Program-made: the position numbers and the translations under genes
Source: JAHFTY01 sp964584785
GTDB taxonomy: Bacteria; Acidobacteriota; Terriglobia; 20CM-2-55-15
Assembly (NCBI GenBank): GCA_964584785.1
Contig: CAZPBY010000011.1
Coordinates: forward strand, 67,493-131,492
Direction of reading: 5' to 3'
Length of the DNA stretch: 64,000 bases
In this document: positions 16,948-28,838 of the stretch, piece after piece
How the letters are laid out: each line of letters begins with the position of its first letter
How positions within the stretch are numbered: the stretch's first letter is position 1
The notes under the pieces: model-generated
The model's input: only the letters and a program-made list of their open reading frames with translations
Database searches by the model: none
What the model was told of the DNA's origin: nothing

Positions 16948-18192
16948 ATGGCTCAAGATGCGCGCAATGATCTACGAGTCGATTCGAACGGCGACCTCCT
17001 GTCGATGGCAACGATTGCCCTCGACCGTGAGACCGAACTGCTCGTGCGGCTCTGGCTTCCTTCGCTGAAGTCGACCATCCGAGCCGCCTTCGCGGACTAC
17101 GGCCCGCAGGATCATGAATCGATTCAGGAGTGGTTGGGTAACCCTTCTCTGGACATCTGCATCGTCGATTTCGATACCGATCCCGGGAAGGCTCTAGGCA
17201 TTTCCGCGCTCATCCAGCACTACAGCCCAAACACCGCCATCTTCGCGGTATCCGGCGACAACACGCCCGAAGTCATTATTCAGGCGATGCGCAGCGGTTG
17301 CCGCGAATATCTGTTCAAACCGGTAGACCGGGAACAATTGACTAAAGCGGTTGCCCGCGTCGGAAGCCGGCAACGGCCCAGGCCAAAGCGCTCGAACACT
17401 CAGGTCCTGTCATTCATCGGCGCCAAGGGAGGCTGCGGAGTGACGACAGTTGCGACGCAGTTAGGTGGCTTGCTGGCCAGCTTCTGTTCAAGGAAGACAA
17501 TTCTTTTGGATCTGCATCCGACTCTCGGCGATGCTGCGCTGTATCTGGGGTTCACGAGTCACAAGTACAACTCTCTCGATCTCATCCAGAACACAGGCCG
17601 CATGGATTCGGAGCTGCTGCAGAGCCTGGTACTCCACCACCAGAGCGGCCTCGACGTAGTGCCCGCGCCGCAGGACTTCGATAGTACGCAACGAATTTCT
17701 CCGGAAGCAATGGCGAACACGTTGGCCTTCCTGCGCGATCGCTACGACTGCATCCTTGTCGACCTGCCGTCGAGGCTGAATGACGAAACGGTTGGAGTCG
17801 TCAGTCACTCCGAATACATCTACGTGGTCACCGTCGCTGAAGTGGCGGCTCTGCGGAACGTGGCCCGGATACTGAATTATCTGGATCACGCTCAAGTGGC
17901 TGCCGACCGAGTCCGCGTCATTCTCAACCGTTTTGAAAAACGCAGCGCCATTTCGGAGGCGCAAATCGAGAAAGTGATCGGCCGGAAAATCTTCTGGTCG
18001 GTTCCGAACGAATATCAACAAGCCGTGAAGACGATTACGGGAGGCGATCCCGCATCTCAAATCTCGCGGTCCGAACTATTGCGGAATATCAAAGGATGGG
18101 CCGAAGCGATCGGAGGGAAGCCGGCGGCCGATGATAAGGGTCCGAAAAAGAGGGGTGGACTCCTGGGAATTCTGGGAGGGGTTGAGGCCTAA
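16948..18192 (+). CDS. cpaE: Tad localisation ATPase-like protein CpaE/TadZ
   Basis: The 414-residue protein has an N-terminal receiver-like domain (LDICIVDFDTDPGKALG up to YLFKPVDREQLTKAVARV) and a C-terminal ParA/MinD-like domain. The deviant Walker A is GAKGGCGVTTVATQ at about 158-171: the signature first Lys is kept, but the Lys of the usual GKT is replaced by Val, as in other atypical CpaE/TadZ proteins. This suggests nucleotide binding with weak or no hydrolysis. CpaE/TadZ places the Tad machine at a cell pole or site. It ends in a basic, Gly-rich tail. It lies between the secretin and the CpaF ATPase. Confidence 0.92.
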   Translation: MAQDARNDLRVDSNGDLLSMATIALDRETELLVRLWLPSLKSTIRAAFADYGPQDHESIQEWLGNPSLDICIVDFDTDPGKALGISALIQHYSPNTAIFAVSGDNTPEVIIQAMRSGCREYLFKPVDREQLTKAVARVGSRQRPRPKRSNTQVLSFIGAKGGCGVTTVATQLGGLLASFCSRKTILLDLHPTLGDAALYLGFTSHKYNSLDLIQNTGRMDSELLQSLVLHHQSGLDVVPAPQDFDSTQRISPEAMANTLAFLRDRYDCILVDLPSRLNDETVGVVSHSEYIYVVTVAEVAALRNVARILNYLDHAQVAADRVRVILNRFEKRSAISEAQIEKVIGRKIFWSVPNEYQQAVKTITGGDPASQISRSELLRNIKGWAEAIGGKPAADDKGPKKRGGLLGILGGVEA

Positions 18193-18197
18193 CGACA

Positions 18198-19571
<1,374 letters not shown>

Positions 19572-19583
19572 AAGGAGCATGCG

Positions 19584-20537
19584 ATGATTCTTGTGATCTT
19601 TATCGTGGTGTTGGGCCTCTCGCTCGGCATCCAGCTCTTTGTTCTGAAGTCGACGAAATCCGAGAAGGCAATCGAACGTCAGCTTGCCGACATCCGGGAG
19701 ACTCGGAAAGAGGGAGAGAAAACCGCCTCCATTCTCAAGGAAGAGCGGCTCAGTCCTGTTCCGTGGATGCATGACGTCCTCGCCAAGATTCCTCTCTCGT
19801 CAAGATGGGTTTACCTGATCAAGCAGGCGGGCGTGAAGTGGTTTGTATCCTCGCTCGTTATTTCCACGATCGGTCTGGCTCTCGCGGGTGCCGTGGCTGC
19901 TGCGATATTCGTGACGAATTCTTTCATTATTCTTGCCGCCGGCTTGATGGCCGGCGCAATTCCTTACGGATATCTGGCGGTGTTGCGGTATCAAAAGGTT
20001 CAAGCCTGCGGCGCTCAGTTGCCTCAAGCCGTCGAGTTGATGGCGAGGGCGCTCAAAGCAGGGCACGCTCTCAATTCCGCGCTCGAAATGGTAAGCCAGG
20101 ACGTGCCGGAACCTTTGGCCACGGAGTTTCGAACCGTTCACGAGCAGCAGAACCTCGGATTGCCTTTGCGTGATGCTTTGATAAACCTATCGCGACGGAT
20201 ACCGCACAACGACATGAAGTTTCTGATCACAGCGCTGCTGCTGCAGAAGGAAACCGGTGGAAACCTTGTCCAGATTCTGGAGACGGCGTCGTTTCTGGTG
20301 CGGCAGCGCGCACGAACACGTAAGCAGATCAAGATCTATACCTCGCAGGCTCGTGCGAGTGCGTGGGTGGTAGGGTTGATGCCTTTCCTCTTATTCGTTA
20401 TCTTGAGCGTGTACGACCCAAGCTACGAGATGCAGCTGCTTAATGATCCGACCGGCTCGCGTATTTTCAGCGGAAGCCTGGTCTTACTGACGATCGGTGT
20501 TGTTTTGATCCGGAAGATCGTCGCTGCGAAAGTGTGA
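19584..20537 (+). CDS. tadB: Tad inner-membrane platform protein TadB
   Basis: The 317-residue protein has one N-terminal TM helix, a pair of central helices and a C-terminal pair flanking a T2SSF/GspF-like cytoplasmic domain (QLPQAVELMARALKAGHALN, then PEPLATEFRTVHEQQNLGLP). TadB with TadC forms the inner-membrane platform for the CpaF motor. It starts shortly after a GGAGCATGCG stretch and ends 4 nt before tadC. Confidence 0.92.
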   Translation: MILVIFIVVLGLSLGIQLFVLKSTKSEKAIERQLADIRETRKEGEKTASILKEERLSPVPWMHDVLAKIPLSSRWVYLIKQAGVKWFVSSLVISTIGLALAGAVAAAIFVTNSFIILAAGLMAGAIPYGYLAVLRYQKVQACGAQLPQAVELMARALKAGHALNSALEMVSQDVPEPLATEFRTVHEQQNLGLPLRDALINLSRRIPHNDMKFLITALLLQKETGGNLVQILETASFLVRQRARTRKQIKIYTSQARASAWVVGLMPFLLFVILSVYDPSYEMQLLNDPTGSRIFSGSLVLLTIGVVLIRKIVAAKV

Positions 20538-20541
20538 AGCC

Positions 20542-21450
20542 ATGACAACCATTTTATTTGTTGCGCTCGGCAGCTTTGTAGTTTCCATGTTGCTGTTCGT
20601 CCTTGTCCTGGGACGTCAATCGCGCCAGAGCGTCATGCTCGAGCAGATTGCGCGCCAGGCTCGAGCGGATTTCGGCGAGGTCCCCGGAGTAACGGATTGG
20701 TCCGCCTACAGGGATTGGATCGCCAGGCCGTCCGCCTTTATTCGCGGCATCGTGTCGAAAAAGCCCGATCCGGAAGTTGCCCGCCGGTTGTCGCTTGCGG
20801 GTTATCGGCAGCCGGAACATGCAGACATTTTCATCGGATCGCGGCTGGCTGTGCCCGCCTTGCTGGGATTGCTTGTCGTGATCTTTGTGTCGACGAACGT
20901 CCTGTTCTTTGTTTTTATGGCGATGCTCATCGGCTTCTTTATCCCCGATTTCTGGCTGGCGGAAGCGACCAAGCGTCGGAGAGAACGGATCGGCGATTCA
21001 TTACCGGACACGCTGGATTTGATATCCATCTGCATGGATGCCGGACTTGGCCTGGACCAGGCGATCGTTCGCGTGGGGCACGAGGTCCGCTGGTCTCAGC
21101 CCGACATCACCACCGAGCTCCTGCAGATCAATTTCGAGCAGAGCGCCGGAGTGCCGCGCATCGATTCATGGCGTGCTTTCTCGGAACGCGTCCCGCTCGA
21201 TAGTCTCCGGAACCTCGTTTCCATGCTGATTCAAACTGAACGCTTCGGAACGCCGATCGCACAGGCTTTGAGCACTTTTTCCGAAACCTTACGCAGGGAG
21301 CGGACGCAGGCCGCCGAAGAAGTAGGCGCCCGCGCTGCTGTGAAGCTCGTATTTCCGATGGTAATCTTTATCTTCCCGATGATGTTTGTTGTGACCGTCG
21401 GGCCGGCTGTGCTTGGATTGATCAACAACTTTAGCAAGCTGCTCGAATAG
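20542..21450 (+). CDS. tadC: Tad inner-membrane platform protein TadC
   Basis: The 302-residue protein has an N-terminal TM helix, a helix pair around residues 105-140 (RLAVPALLGLLVVIFVSTNV), a T2SSF domain (PDTLDLISICMDAGLGLDQA) and a final TM helix (VIFIFPMMFVVTVGPAVLGL). It partners TadB in the pilus platform. It is the last large gene of the Tad run; the small membrane peptide follows after 52 nt. Confidence 0.92.
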   Translation: MTTILFVALGSFVVSMLLFVLVLGRQSRQSVMLEQIARQARADFGEVPGVTDWSAYRDWIARPSAFIRGIVSKKPDPEVARRLSLAGYRQPEHADIFIGSRLAVPALLGLLVVIFVSTNVLFFVFMAMLIGFFIPDFWLAEATKRRRERIGDSLPDTLDLISICMDAGLGLDQAIVRVGHEVRWSQPDITTELLQINFEQSAGVPRIDSWRAFSERVPLDSLRNLVSMLIQTERFGTPIAQALSTFSETLRRERTQAAEEVGARAAVKLVFPMVIFIFPMMFVVTVGPAVLGLINNFSKLLE

Positions 21451-21502
21451 TGGAATTCGATCGGCAGCTTAACTAAAACTTAAAACAAACGAAGGGAGAA
21501 AA

Positions 21503-21595
21503 ATGAGCTCAGAAACAATGGTTCGCGTCGTCGCAGGTGTACTTTTCGTCATCGTGCTTTTCGTGCTGGTTTACCGGATGAAGAAGAAAACGTAG
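21503..21595 (+). CDS. 30-residue single-pass membrane peptide following tadC
   Basis: A short ORF, easily missed, reads from an ATG at 21503 to TAG at 21593-21595. The product has a polar start (MSSETMVR), one hydrophobic helix of about 17 residues (VVAGVLFVIVLFVLVYR) and a basic end (MKKKT), giving an N-out/C-in single-pass topology by the positive-inside rule. GAAGGGAGAAAA immediately upstream is a strong ribosome site. The position after tadC and before a DUF192 gene, the clean membrane-helix composition and the SD argue for a real gene. A regulator or stabiliser of the Tad platform, or a small accessory subunit, is only inference; no homologue is known to me. Confidence 0.65.
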   Translation: MSSETMVRVVAGVLFVIVLFVLVYRMKKKT

Positions 21596-21622
21596 GAGGG
21601 GACCTGACCTGATCCAGGCCAG

Positions 21623-21985
21623 ATGTTCGGCCCAAAACGATCTGTGACCGTCTACAACGAGACGAGGGACACGCTCCTCGCCCGTCGCGTTACCGTGGCC
21701 GATTCCGTCCTCAGCCGTTTGGTCGGTCTACTCGGCCGCGCCTCCCTTCCGCCCGATACGGGTATCTGGATTCGTCCCTGCAATTCGATCCACACGATCG
21801 GCATGCTGTTTCGGTTCGATCTTCTATTGATCGACAAAAACCACAGAGTGGTCGGGCTGCGCCAACGCGTGCGGCCCTTCACCCTGACCTGGCCGAACCT
21901 TCGAGCCAACAGCGTTCTCGAGCTTCCCGCCGACACCATCGTGAACAGCCGCACCGAGCTCGGCGATTCACTGCGAATCGAATGA
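21623..21985 (+). CDS. DUF192 family protein
   Basis: This 120-residue protein matches DUF192 from end to end: VADSVLSRLVGLLGRASLP, GIWIRPCNSIHTIGMLFRFD and VLELPADTIVNSRTELGD. The family is a small beta-rich domain, often exported and often found beside Tad or efflux genes, with no established activity. No signal peptide is visible here. The ATG at 21623 is the only start after an in-frame stop at 21605, but its best ribosome site (GGAGGGG) is more than 20 nt away. It could be translated by readthrough coupling from the small peptide gene. Confidence 0.82.
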   Translation: MFGPKRSVTVYNETRDTLLARRVTVADSVLSRLVGLLGRASLPPDTGIWIRPCNSIHTIGMLFRFDLLLIDKNHRVVGLRQRVRPFTLTWPNLRANSVLELPADTIVNSRTELGDSLRIE

Positions 21986-22082
21986 TCGATACTTTCCGGT
22001 TCATGGATTCTTTCAATCTACTTTGTGGAGAACCGTAGTCAGCCCGCGGATTCGCAACCATTAATTCAAACACTTCAACGAC

Positions 22083-22838
22083 ATGTATTTCGCAATGAAT
22101 GGTCCGCCGACTGCTAAGTCGTACTCCATGAACCATCGCAGTCGCGGGAAGATTGTGGTCCTCTGGGTACCACTGTGTATTTCTCTGTGGTTTTCCTACA
22201 GCTATGCTCTGAAATATTTGACGAGAGAACCCGAGCAGTACGGGATTTACATTGCCCGTCACGACTGGTTGTATGCCCACATCATTGCCGGCCTGTTTGC
22301 ATTACTTCTCGGACCCGCGCAACTCTACCTTGGACTGAATGAACGCACTGCGATCGTTCACCGCGTGATGGGGGTGACGTACGTTCTGGCCGTCATGGCC
22401 GGCGGCACCGCCGCGTTCTACCTTGCGGCGTATAACGATTTCGGTTGGGTCTTCACGTTTGGCTTTGGCTCAATGGCTGCGGCCTGGATGATCACGACGA
22501 TTCTGGCGACGATTGCAATCTGTCTTCGACAAAAGGAACAGCATCGCGAATGGATGATTCGCAGTTACGTCGTGACGTTTGGGTTTGTCTTCTTTCGAGT
22601 ATTGTTCGAGGCATTCGACATGGCGAAACTGGGAACCATCGTCGAGCGGAAGACGGCCGCGGTTTGGCTGGCATGGGCCGTGCCGTTGTTCATCACGGAA
22701 ACGGTGCTGCAGGCCCGAAAGATCTTTGCGCCGCGGCCTAAACTGGTTCCCGTGCAAAGCGCGCAGTCGTACACCATCGCTCACGAGCCCGTGCGGCTCC
22801 AGGTTGAACCCGAAGCGCCGACGCAGGGACTGTCCTGA
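22083..22838 (+). CDS. DUF2306-like multi-pass membrane protein
   Basis: The 251-residue protein has about six to seven TM helices and a hydrophilic C-terminal tail. The HDWLYAHIIAGLFALLLGPA segment with a conserved His, then HRVMGVTYVLAVMAGGTAAF and REWMIRSYVVTFGFVFFRV, are typical of the DUF2306 family, related in layout to cytochrome-b561-like membrane proteins. Function is unknown. Translation may begin at 22083 or at the ATG at 22128 (MNHRSRGK); neither has a clear ribosome site. It is separated from DUF192 by 97 bp and is probably not part of the Tad operon. Confidence 0.7.
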   Translation: MYFAMNGPPTAKSYSMNHRSRGKIVVLWVPLCISLWFSYSYALKYLTREPEQYGIYIARHDWLYAHIIAGLFALLLGPAQLYLGLNERTAIVHRVMGVTYVLAVMAGGTAAFYLAAYNDFGWVFTFGFGSMAAAWMITTILATIAICLRQKEQHREWMIRSYVVTFGFVFFRVLFEAFDMAKLGTIVERKTAAVWLAWAVPLFITETVLQARKIFAPRPKLVPVQSAQSYTIAHEPVRLQVEPEAPTQGLS

Positions 22839-22918
22839 AGCTTCTTCTTTTTCCTCTCGCTCCATTTGTATAATGAACTCCCCGGCTTGCCGTCGTCCAA
22901 AACTTGCAAAGGTGAACC

Positions 22919-23275
22919 ATGGGAATCACGAATGTTCAAGTCACCGTCGGAAATCCTGCCGATCCGTCCCGTCAATGTGAAGTCGAGTTCCTGGTGGATT
23001 CGGGAGCGACGTATAGTCTGGTGCCTCAAGAGATTCTTGCCGCTTTGGGAATCGAGCCGCATTCCACCCGCGAATTTGTTTTGGGTAACGGCGAGATCGT
23101 TCAACGCCGAATGGGGACGGCCATCTTCGAGTATCGCGGAGAGCGGGGCGATTCACTCGTCATGTTCGGAGAGGCCGGCGACGCGCCTCTAATCGGTGCG
23201 ACAACGCTCGAAGGATTCGGATTCATTCTCGATCCATTTCGACGCGAGTTAAAGCCGCTTCCCATGTTGCTGTAG
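22919..23275 (+). CDS. Retropepsin-like aspartyl protease family protein
   Basis: The 118-residue protein has the active-site loop FLVDSGATYSLVP (Asp27-Ser-Gly), then the predicted beta hairpins of a single retropepsin-like lobe (REFVLGNGEIVQRRMG) and GATTLEGFGFILDPFRRELK. Proteins of this size act as homodimers, each subunit giving one catalytic Asp. The substrate is unknown; bacterial relatives are mostly uncharacterised. A pepsin-like catalytic motif is present, so loss of activity is not indicated. Confidence 0.85.
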   Translation: MGITNVQVTVGNPADPSRQCEVEFLVDSGATYSLVPQEILAALGIEPHSTREFVLGNGEIVQRRMGTAIFEYRGERGDSLVMFGEAGDAPLIGATTLEGFGFILDPFRRELKPLPMLL

Positions 23276-23330
23276 ACCCAAGCGCGCAAGAATCCCCTTT
23301 TCTGTCCCTCGGCTGTCAAAAACTGACGGC

Positions 23331-24122
23331 ATGACGGTGACCGTGTCCGTATTGGGCAGTGGCAGTCGCGGCAACAGCACATTTGTTCGGACGGATCGGG
23401 TACGGTTACTGATTGACGCCGGAATCAGCCGCCGCGAAGTCGCGGCGCGTCTCGAATCCATCGGCGAGGATCCCGACGGTGTGGACGCGGTTCTGGTCAC
23501 GCACGAACACAACGATCACGCCTCCGCGCTTCGCGTCATGATGAAGGAGCTTCCGGTCCGCGCCTACCTGACGTGGGGAGCGATCGCCGCGCTAAAGACG
23601 GATGAGTACGAACGGAACGGATCCGAGATCGTTCCCATCACTCCGGGCGTCGCCTTCACGATCGGTGATGCCGGGATCATGCCTTTTCGCGTTCCTCACG
23701 ATGCGGTCGAACCCGTTGCGTTCAGCATCACGGTCGAGGGTCTGAAAATCACGCAATTAACAGATGTGGGCTGGCTGCCGGAGCCGGTCGCGAACCAACT
23801 TCGAAACTCGGATGTTCTCATTCTGGAATCGAATCACGATCTGGAAATGTTGCGATCGGGTCCATATCCGTGGAGTCTCAAGGAGCGGTTGATGAGCCGT
23901 CACGGCCATTTGTCCAACACCGCCGTTGCGCAATTCATACGGGAGCAGCACGATGGAAAGGCGCGTCATCTGGTGCTGGCGCATCTGAGTTCTCGAAACA
24001 ATCATCCGGAGATCGCCCGTCAGGAAGCGGTGCGCGCCATGCGATCGCGCGGACTGGACGTGGATCGTCTTTTTGTGACAGACCAGGACAGTCCAAGCCC
24101 GCCCATATGGATGTGTGGCTGA
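23331..24122 (+). CDS. MBL-fold metallohydrolase, YycJ/WalJ type
   Basis: The 263-residue protein starts with VTVSVLGSGSRGNSTFVRT, the hallmark of the YycJ/WalJ branch, and carries the zinc motif HEHNDH at 58-63. Further metal ligands are in TQLTDVGWLPE and LESNHDLEML, and a late His lies in LAHLSSRNNHPE. Firmicute relatives have been linked to DNA repair and the WalKR pathway as 5'-to-3' nucleases; no WalKR genes are present here, so the role is open. A pal-type repeat starts 28 nt after its stop. Confidence 0.85.
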   Translation: MTVTVSVLGSGSRGNSTFVRTDRVRLLIDAGISRREVAARLESIGEDPDGVDAVLVTHEHNDHASALRVMMKELPVRAYLTWGAIAALKTDEYERNGSEIVPITPGVAFTIGDAGIMPFRVPHDAVEPVAFSITVEGLKITQLTDVGWLPEPVANQLRNSDVLILESNHDLEMLRSGPYPWSLKERLMSRHGHLSNTAVAQFIREQHDGKARHLVLAHLSSRNNHPEIARQEAVRAMRSRGLDVDRLFVTDQDSPSPPIWMCG

Positions 24123-24149
24123 AGAGCATGAGAAACTGTGATGTATCGT

Positions 24150-24237
24150 CACGAAGCCCGTCGCTGCGCTCCGGGTTCTGCACGTGTTACTCGACACGCA
24201 CAATGTTCAGAACCGGAGCGCAGCGACGGGCTTCGTG
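24150..24237. repeat. Intergenic palindrome, family A copy 1
   Basis: Left arm 24150-24180 and right arm 24208-24237 are reverse complements apart from one missing G, with a 27-nt loop. The arm core is GAAGCCCGTCGCTGCGCTCC. The same arms recur at about 31.9, 38.95, 41.9 and 47.8 kb. The arms read as peptides like NPERSDGLR on the minus strand and produce false ORFs. Confidence 0.9.
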
Positions 24238-24263
24238 GAACAACGTTCAAGGAGCGAAGTAGC

Positions 24264-25556
24264 TTGATCCCACGTTACACCCGACCAAAGATGGGGCGAA
24301 TCTGGGAAGACCAGAACAAGTACCAGCGATGGCTCGACGTTGAATTGGCTGTTACCGAGACGCTCGCTGAAGAAGGCATTGTGCCGAAAGACGCGGCCGC
24401 GGAAATCAAAACGAAGGCCGGATTTTCGGTAGACCGCATCAATGCGATCGAGGCGGAGGTGAAGCATGACGTCATTGCATTCACCACATCGGTGGCGGAG
24501 CACGTCGGGCCGGCCGCCGGGTATTTCCATTTCGGCCTGACATCGTCGGACGTTCTCGACACCGCGATGGCCCTGCAGGTCGTCGAAGCGTCCGGCATCA
24601 TCCTGACGGGAATTCAGCGTCTTCAATCCGTTTTGAAAAAGCGCGCTCAGGAGTTCAAATACACTGTCGCCGTCGGCCGTACGCACGGCATTCACGCCGA
24701 GCCGACGACGTTTGGCCTGAAGCTCGCGATCTGGCACGACGAGATGCGGCGTCATGAAGGCCGTATGCGCGAAGCTGCCGAAACAATGCGCGTCGGAAAG
24801 CTCTCCGGCGCTGTCGGCACGTTCGCTCATCTCTCGCCGGACGTCGAAGAGAAAGTGATGCGGAAGCTCAGCCTGAAACCGGCTCCGGCGGCCTCGCAGG
24901 TCGTGCAGCGCGATCGCCATGCTCATTACATTTCCACGCTGGCCCTGATCGGAGCGACGCTCGAGAAAATCGCCGTCGAAGTGCGTCACCTTCAACGGAC
25001 CGAGGTTCGCGAAGCCGAAGAGTATTTTTCGCCCGGACAGAAGGGTTCCTCCTCGATGCCGCACAAGCGGAATCCGATAACCTCCGAACAGATTGCGGGT
25101 CTCGCGCGAATTCTGCGAAGCAACGCGGTCGCGGCGATGGAAAACGTTGCGTTGTGGCACGAGCGCGACATTTCGCATTCGTCGGTCGAAAGAATCATCT
25201 TTCCCGACTCCACGATTCTCATGGACTACCTCCTCGAGAAGACATCGAACCTCATCGAGCGTCTTGTCGTGTATCCCGAGCGAATGAAGGAAAACCTTGA
25301 ACTGACGCAGGGGCTTGTCTACTCGGGCGAACTGCTGCTGGCGCTCGTCGCGAAAGGTGTCACGCGCGAGGACGCTTACCGCTGGGTGCAGCGCAATGCC
25401 ATGCGGGTTTGGGATGAAGGCGGTACATTCCGCGACAAGGTTCTCGGCGACGCGGATATCTCTCTCTCGCTGTCGCGTTCGGAAGTCGCGCACGTTTTCG
25501 ATTCCACTCGGCTGCTCGCCAACGTCGACCGCATTTTTGAAAGGGTTTTTGGATAA
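24264..25556 (+). CDS. purB: Adenylosuccinate lyase
   Basis: PurB cleaves SAICAR to AICAR in the IMP pathway and adenylosuccinate to AMP. The signature loop GSSSMPHKRNPITSEQIAGL contains the catalytic Ser, and the N-terminal MIPRYTRPKMGRIW, then THGIHAEPTTFGLKL, match the family. The ORF is open upstream to 24138, but that extension is translated from the palindromic repeat; the TTG at 24264, preceded by AAGGAGCGAAG, gives the expected N-terminus and about 430 residues. It is the first gene of purB-purS-purQ-purL, with purS 3 nt downstream. Confidence 0.96.
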   Translation: MIPRYTRPKMGRIWEDQNKYQRWLDVELAVTETLAEEGIVPKDAAAEIKTKAGFSVDRINAIEAEVKHDVIAFTTSVAEHVGPAAGYFHFGLTSSDVLDTAMALQVVEASGIILTGIQRLQSVLKKRAQEFKYTVAVGRTHGIHAEPTTFGLKLAIWHDEMRRHEGRMREAAETMRVGKLSGAVGTFAHLSPDVEEKVMRKLSLKPAPAASQVVQRDRHAHYISTLALIGATLEKIAVEVRHLQRTEVREAEEYFSPGQKGSSSMPHKRNPITSEQIAGLARILRSNAVAAMENVALWHERDISHSSVERIIFPDSTILMDYLLEKTSNLIERLVVYPERMKENLELTQGLVYSGELLLALVAKGVTREDAYRWVQRNAMRVWDEGGTFRDKVLGDADISLSLSRSEVAHVFDSTRLLANVDRIFERVFG

Positions 25557-25559
25557 ACT

Positions 25560-25808
25560 ATGAAAGCCACAGTCATCGTGACGCTCAAGCCGACAGTTTT
25601 GGATCCTCAGGGCATGACCATTCAGCGGAGTGTCGAATCGCTAGGACTCGCCGCCGTCGCCGACATCCGCCAGGGCAAGTACTTCGATGTCACCCTGAAG
25701 GAAGGTTCCACACCCGATCAGGGGCGTCAGACGATCGAGCGGCTCGCGAAGGATGTGTTGACCAATCCTGTCATCGAGCAGTACCGAATCCTTTGGGAGT
25801 CATCATGA
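25560..25808 (+). CDS. purS: Phosphoribosylformylglycinamidine synthase subunit PurS
   Basis: The 82-residue protein contains the PurS fold pattern: VIVTLKPTVLDPQGMTIQRS, ADIRQGKYFDVTL and the C-terminal VLTNPVIEQYRILWE. PurS bridges PurL and the glutaminase PurQ in the three-part FGAM synthase. Its stop overlaps the purQ start by 4 nt (ATGA). Confidence 0.95.
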   Translation: MKATVIVTLKPTVLDPQGMTIQRSVESLGLAAVADIRQGKYFDVTLKEGSTPDQGRQTIERLAKDVLTNPVIEQYRILWESS

Positions 25809-26499
25809 AGTTCGGAGTCGTCATCTTTCCCGGTTCCAACTGCGATCACGATTGCTATTACGTCGTCGAGTCCGTTATCGGCAAGCCCGTGGAGTTTGTC
25901 TGGCATCAGGACACCGAGCTCCGGAAATTCGATGCCGTCATTCTTCCCGGCGGCTTTGCGTACGGTGACTATCTGCGTACGGGCGCCCTCGCGCGATTTT
26001 CACCCGTGATGAAGGCGGTGCAGGATTACGCCGCGAAAGGCGGCCTCGTGTTCGGCATTTGCAACGGCTTTCAAATTCTTTGCGAAGCGGGATTGCTTCC
26101 GGGAGCGCTCCTGAGAAATGTCGGAATGAAGTACGTGTGCAAGTTCCTGCATCTTCGCACCGAGACGATCCACACTCCGTTCACGAACCTGCTCTCCAAA
26201 GGACAACTGCTGCAGATCCCGATCGGCCACGGTGACGGCAACTATTTTGCGGACCCCGGAACGCTCGATCGTCTCGAGGCGAACGATCAGGTTGTCTTCC
26301 GGTACGTCGATGCGAACGGGAAGGCCACGGCCGAAGCGAATCCGAACGGATCGCTGCGCAATATCGCGGGAATAGTCAACGAAGGACGGAACGTGTTGGG
26401 AATGATGCCGCACCCCGACCGATCGAGCGAATCGATTCTCGGAAGCGCAGACGGCAAGCTGATTTTCGAATCGATGGTCAACGCATTGGTTCTCAAAGC

Positions 26500-26503
<4 letters not shown>
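25805..26503 (+). CDS. purQ: Phosphoribosylformylglycinamidine synthase subunit PurQ
   Basis: Class I glutamine amidotransferase that supplies ammonia to PurL. The nucleophile Cys lies in VFGICNGFQILCEAGLLPG, and the His-Glu pair in MMPHPDRSSES. The start MKFGVVIFPGSNCDHD at 25805 overlaps the purS stop by four bases, so the four codons of upstream open frame are not used. About 232 residues, typical of PurQ. It overlaps purL by 4 nt. Confidence 0.96.
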
Positions 26504-28701
<2,198 letters not shown>

Positions 28702-28714
28702 AACAAGTCAAAGC

Positions 28715-28790
28715 CTGTTCACCACAGAGACACAGAGGGCACGGAGAGGAAACCAGATCTCCGTGCCCTCTGTGTCTCTGTGGTGAACAG
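28715..28790. repeat. Perfect 33-bp inverted repeat with 10-nt loop, family B
   Basis: Arms 28715-28747 and 28758-28790 are exact reverse complements around a 10-nt loop (28748-28757). The arm contains ACCACAGAGACACAGAGGGC, a motif I have seen in intergenic palindromes of many unrelated bacteria. It lies between purL and purF and could act as a strong RNA hairpin separating two parts of the pur cluster; there is no T-run for a standard terminator. Confidence 0.9.
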
Positions 28791-28818
28791 AACTCTGAGC
28801 ACAGCAACGGGCTCCGTG
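28788..28818. repeat. Diverged solo right arm of palindrome family A
   Basis: These 31 nt match the family A right arm at 26 positions (the common core ends GCAACGGGCTCCGTG, compared with GCGACGGGCTTCGTG). It abuts the family B palindrome, and no left arm is recognisable. This looks like an old family A copy into which, or next to which, the family B element came. Confidence 0.6.
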
Positions 28819-28838
28819 GGTTAAACTAGGGGATTACT

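Noticed and set aside
24138..24263. In-frame upstream extension of PurB
   Set aside because: The extension is translated from the palindromic repeat, and the SD plus the MIPRYTRP start at TTG 24264 fits PurB.
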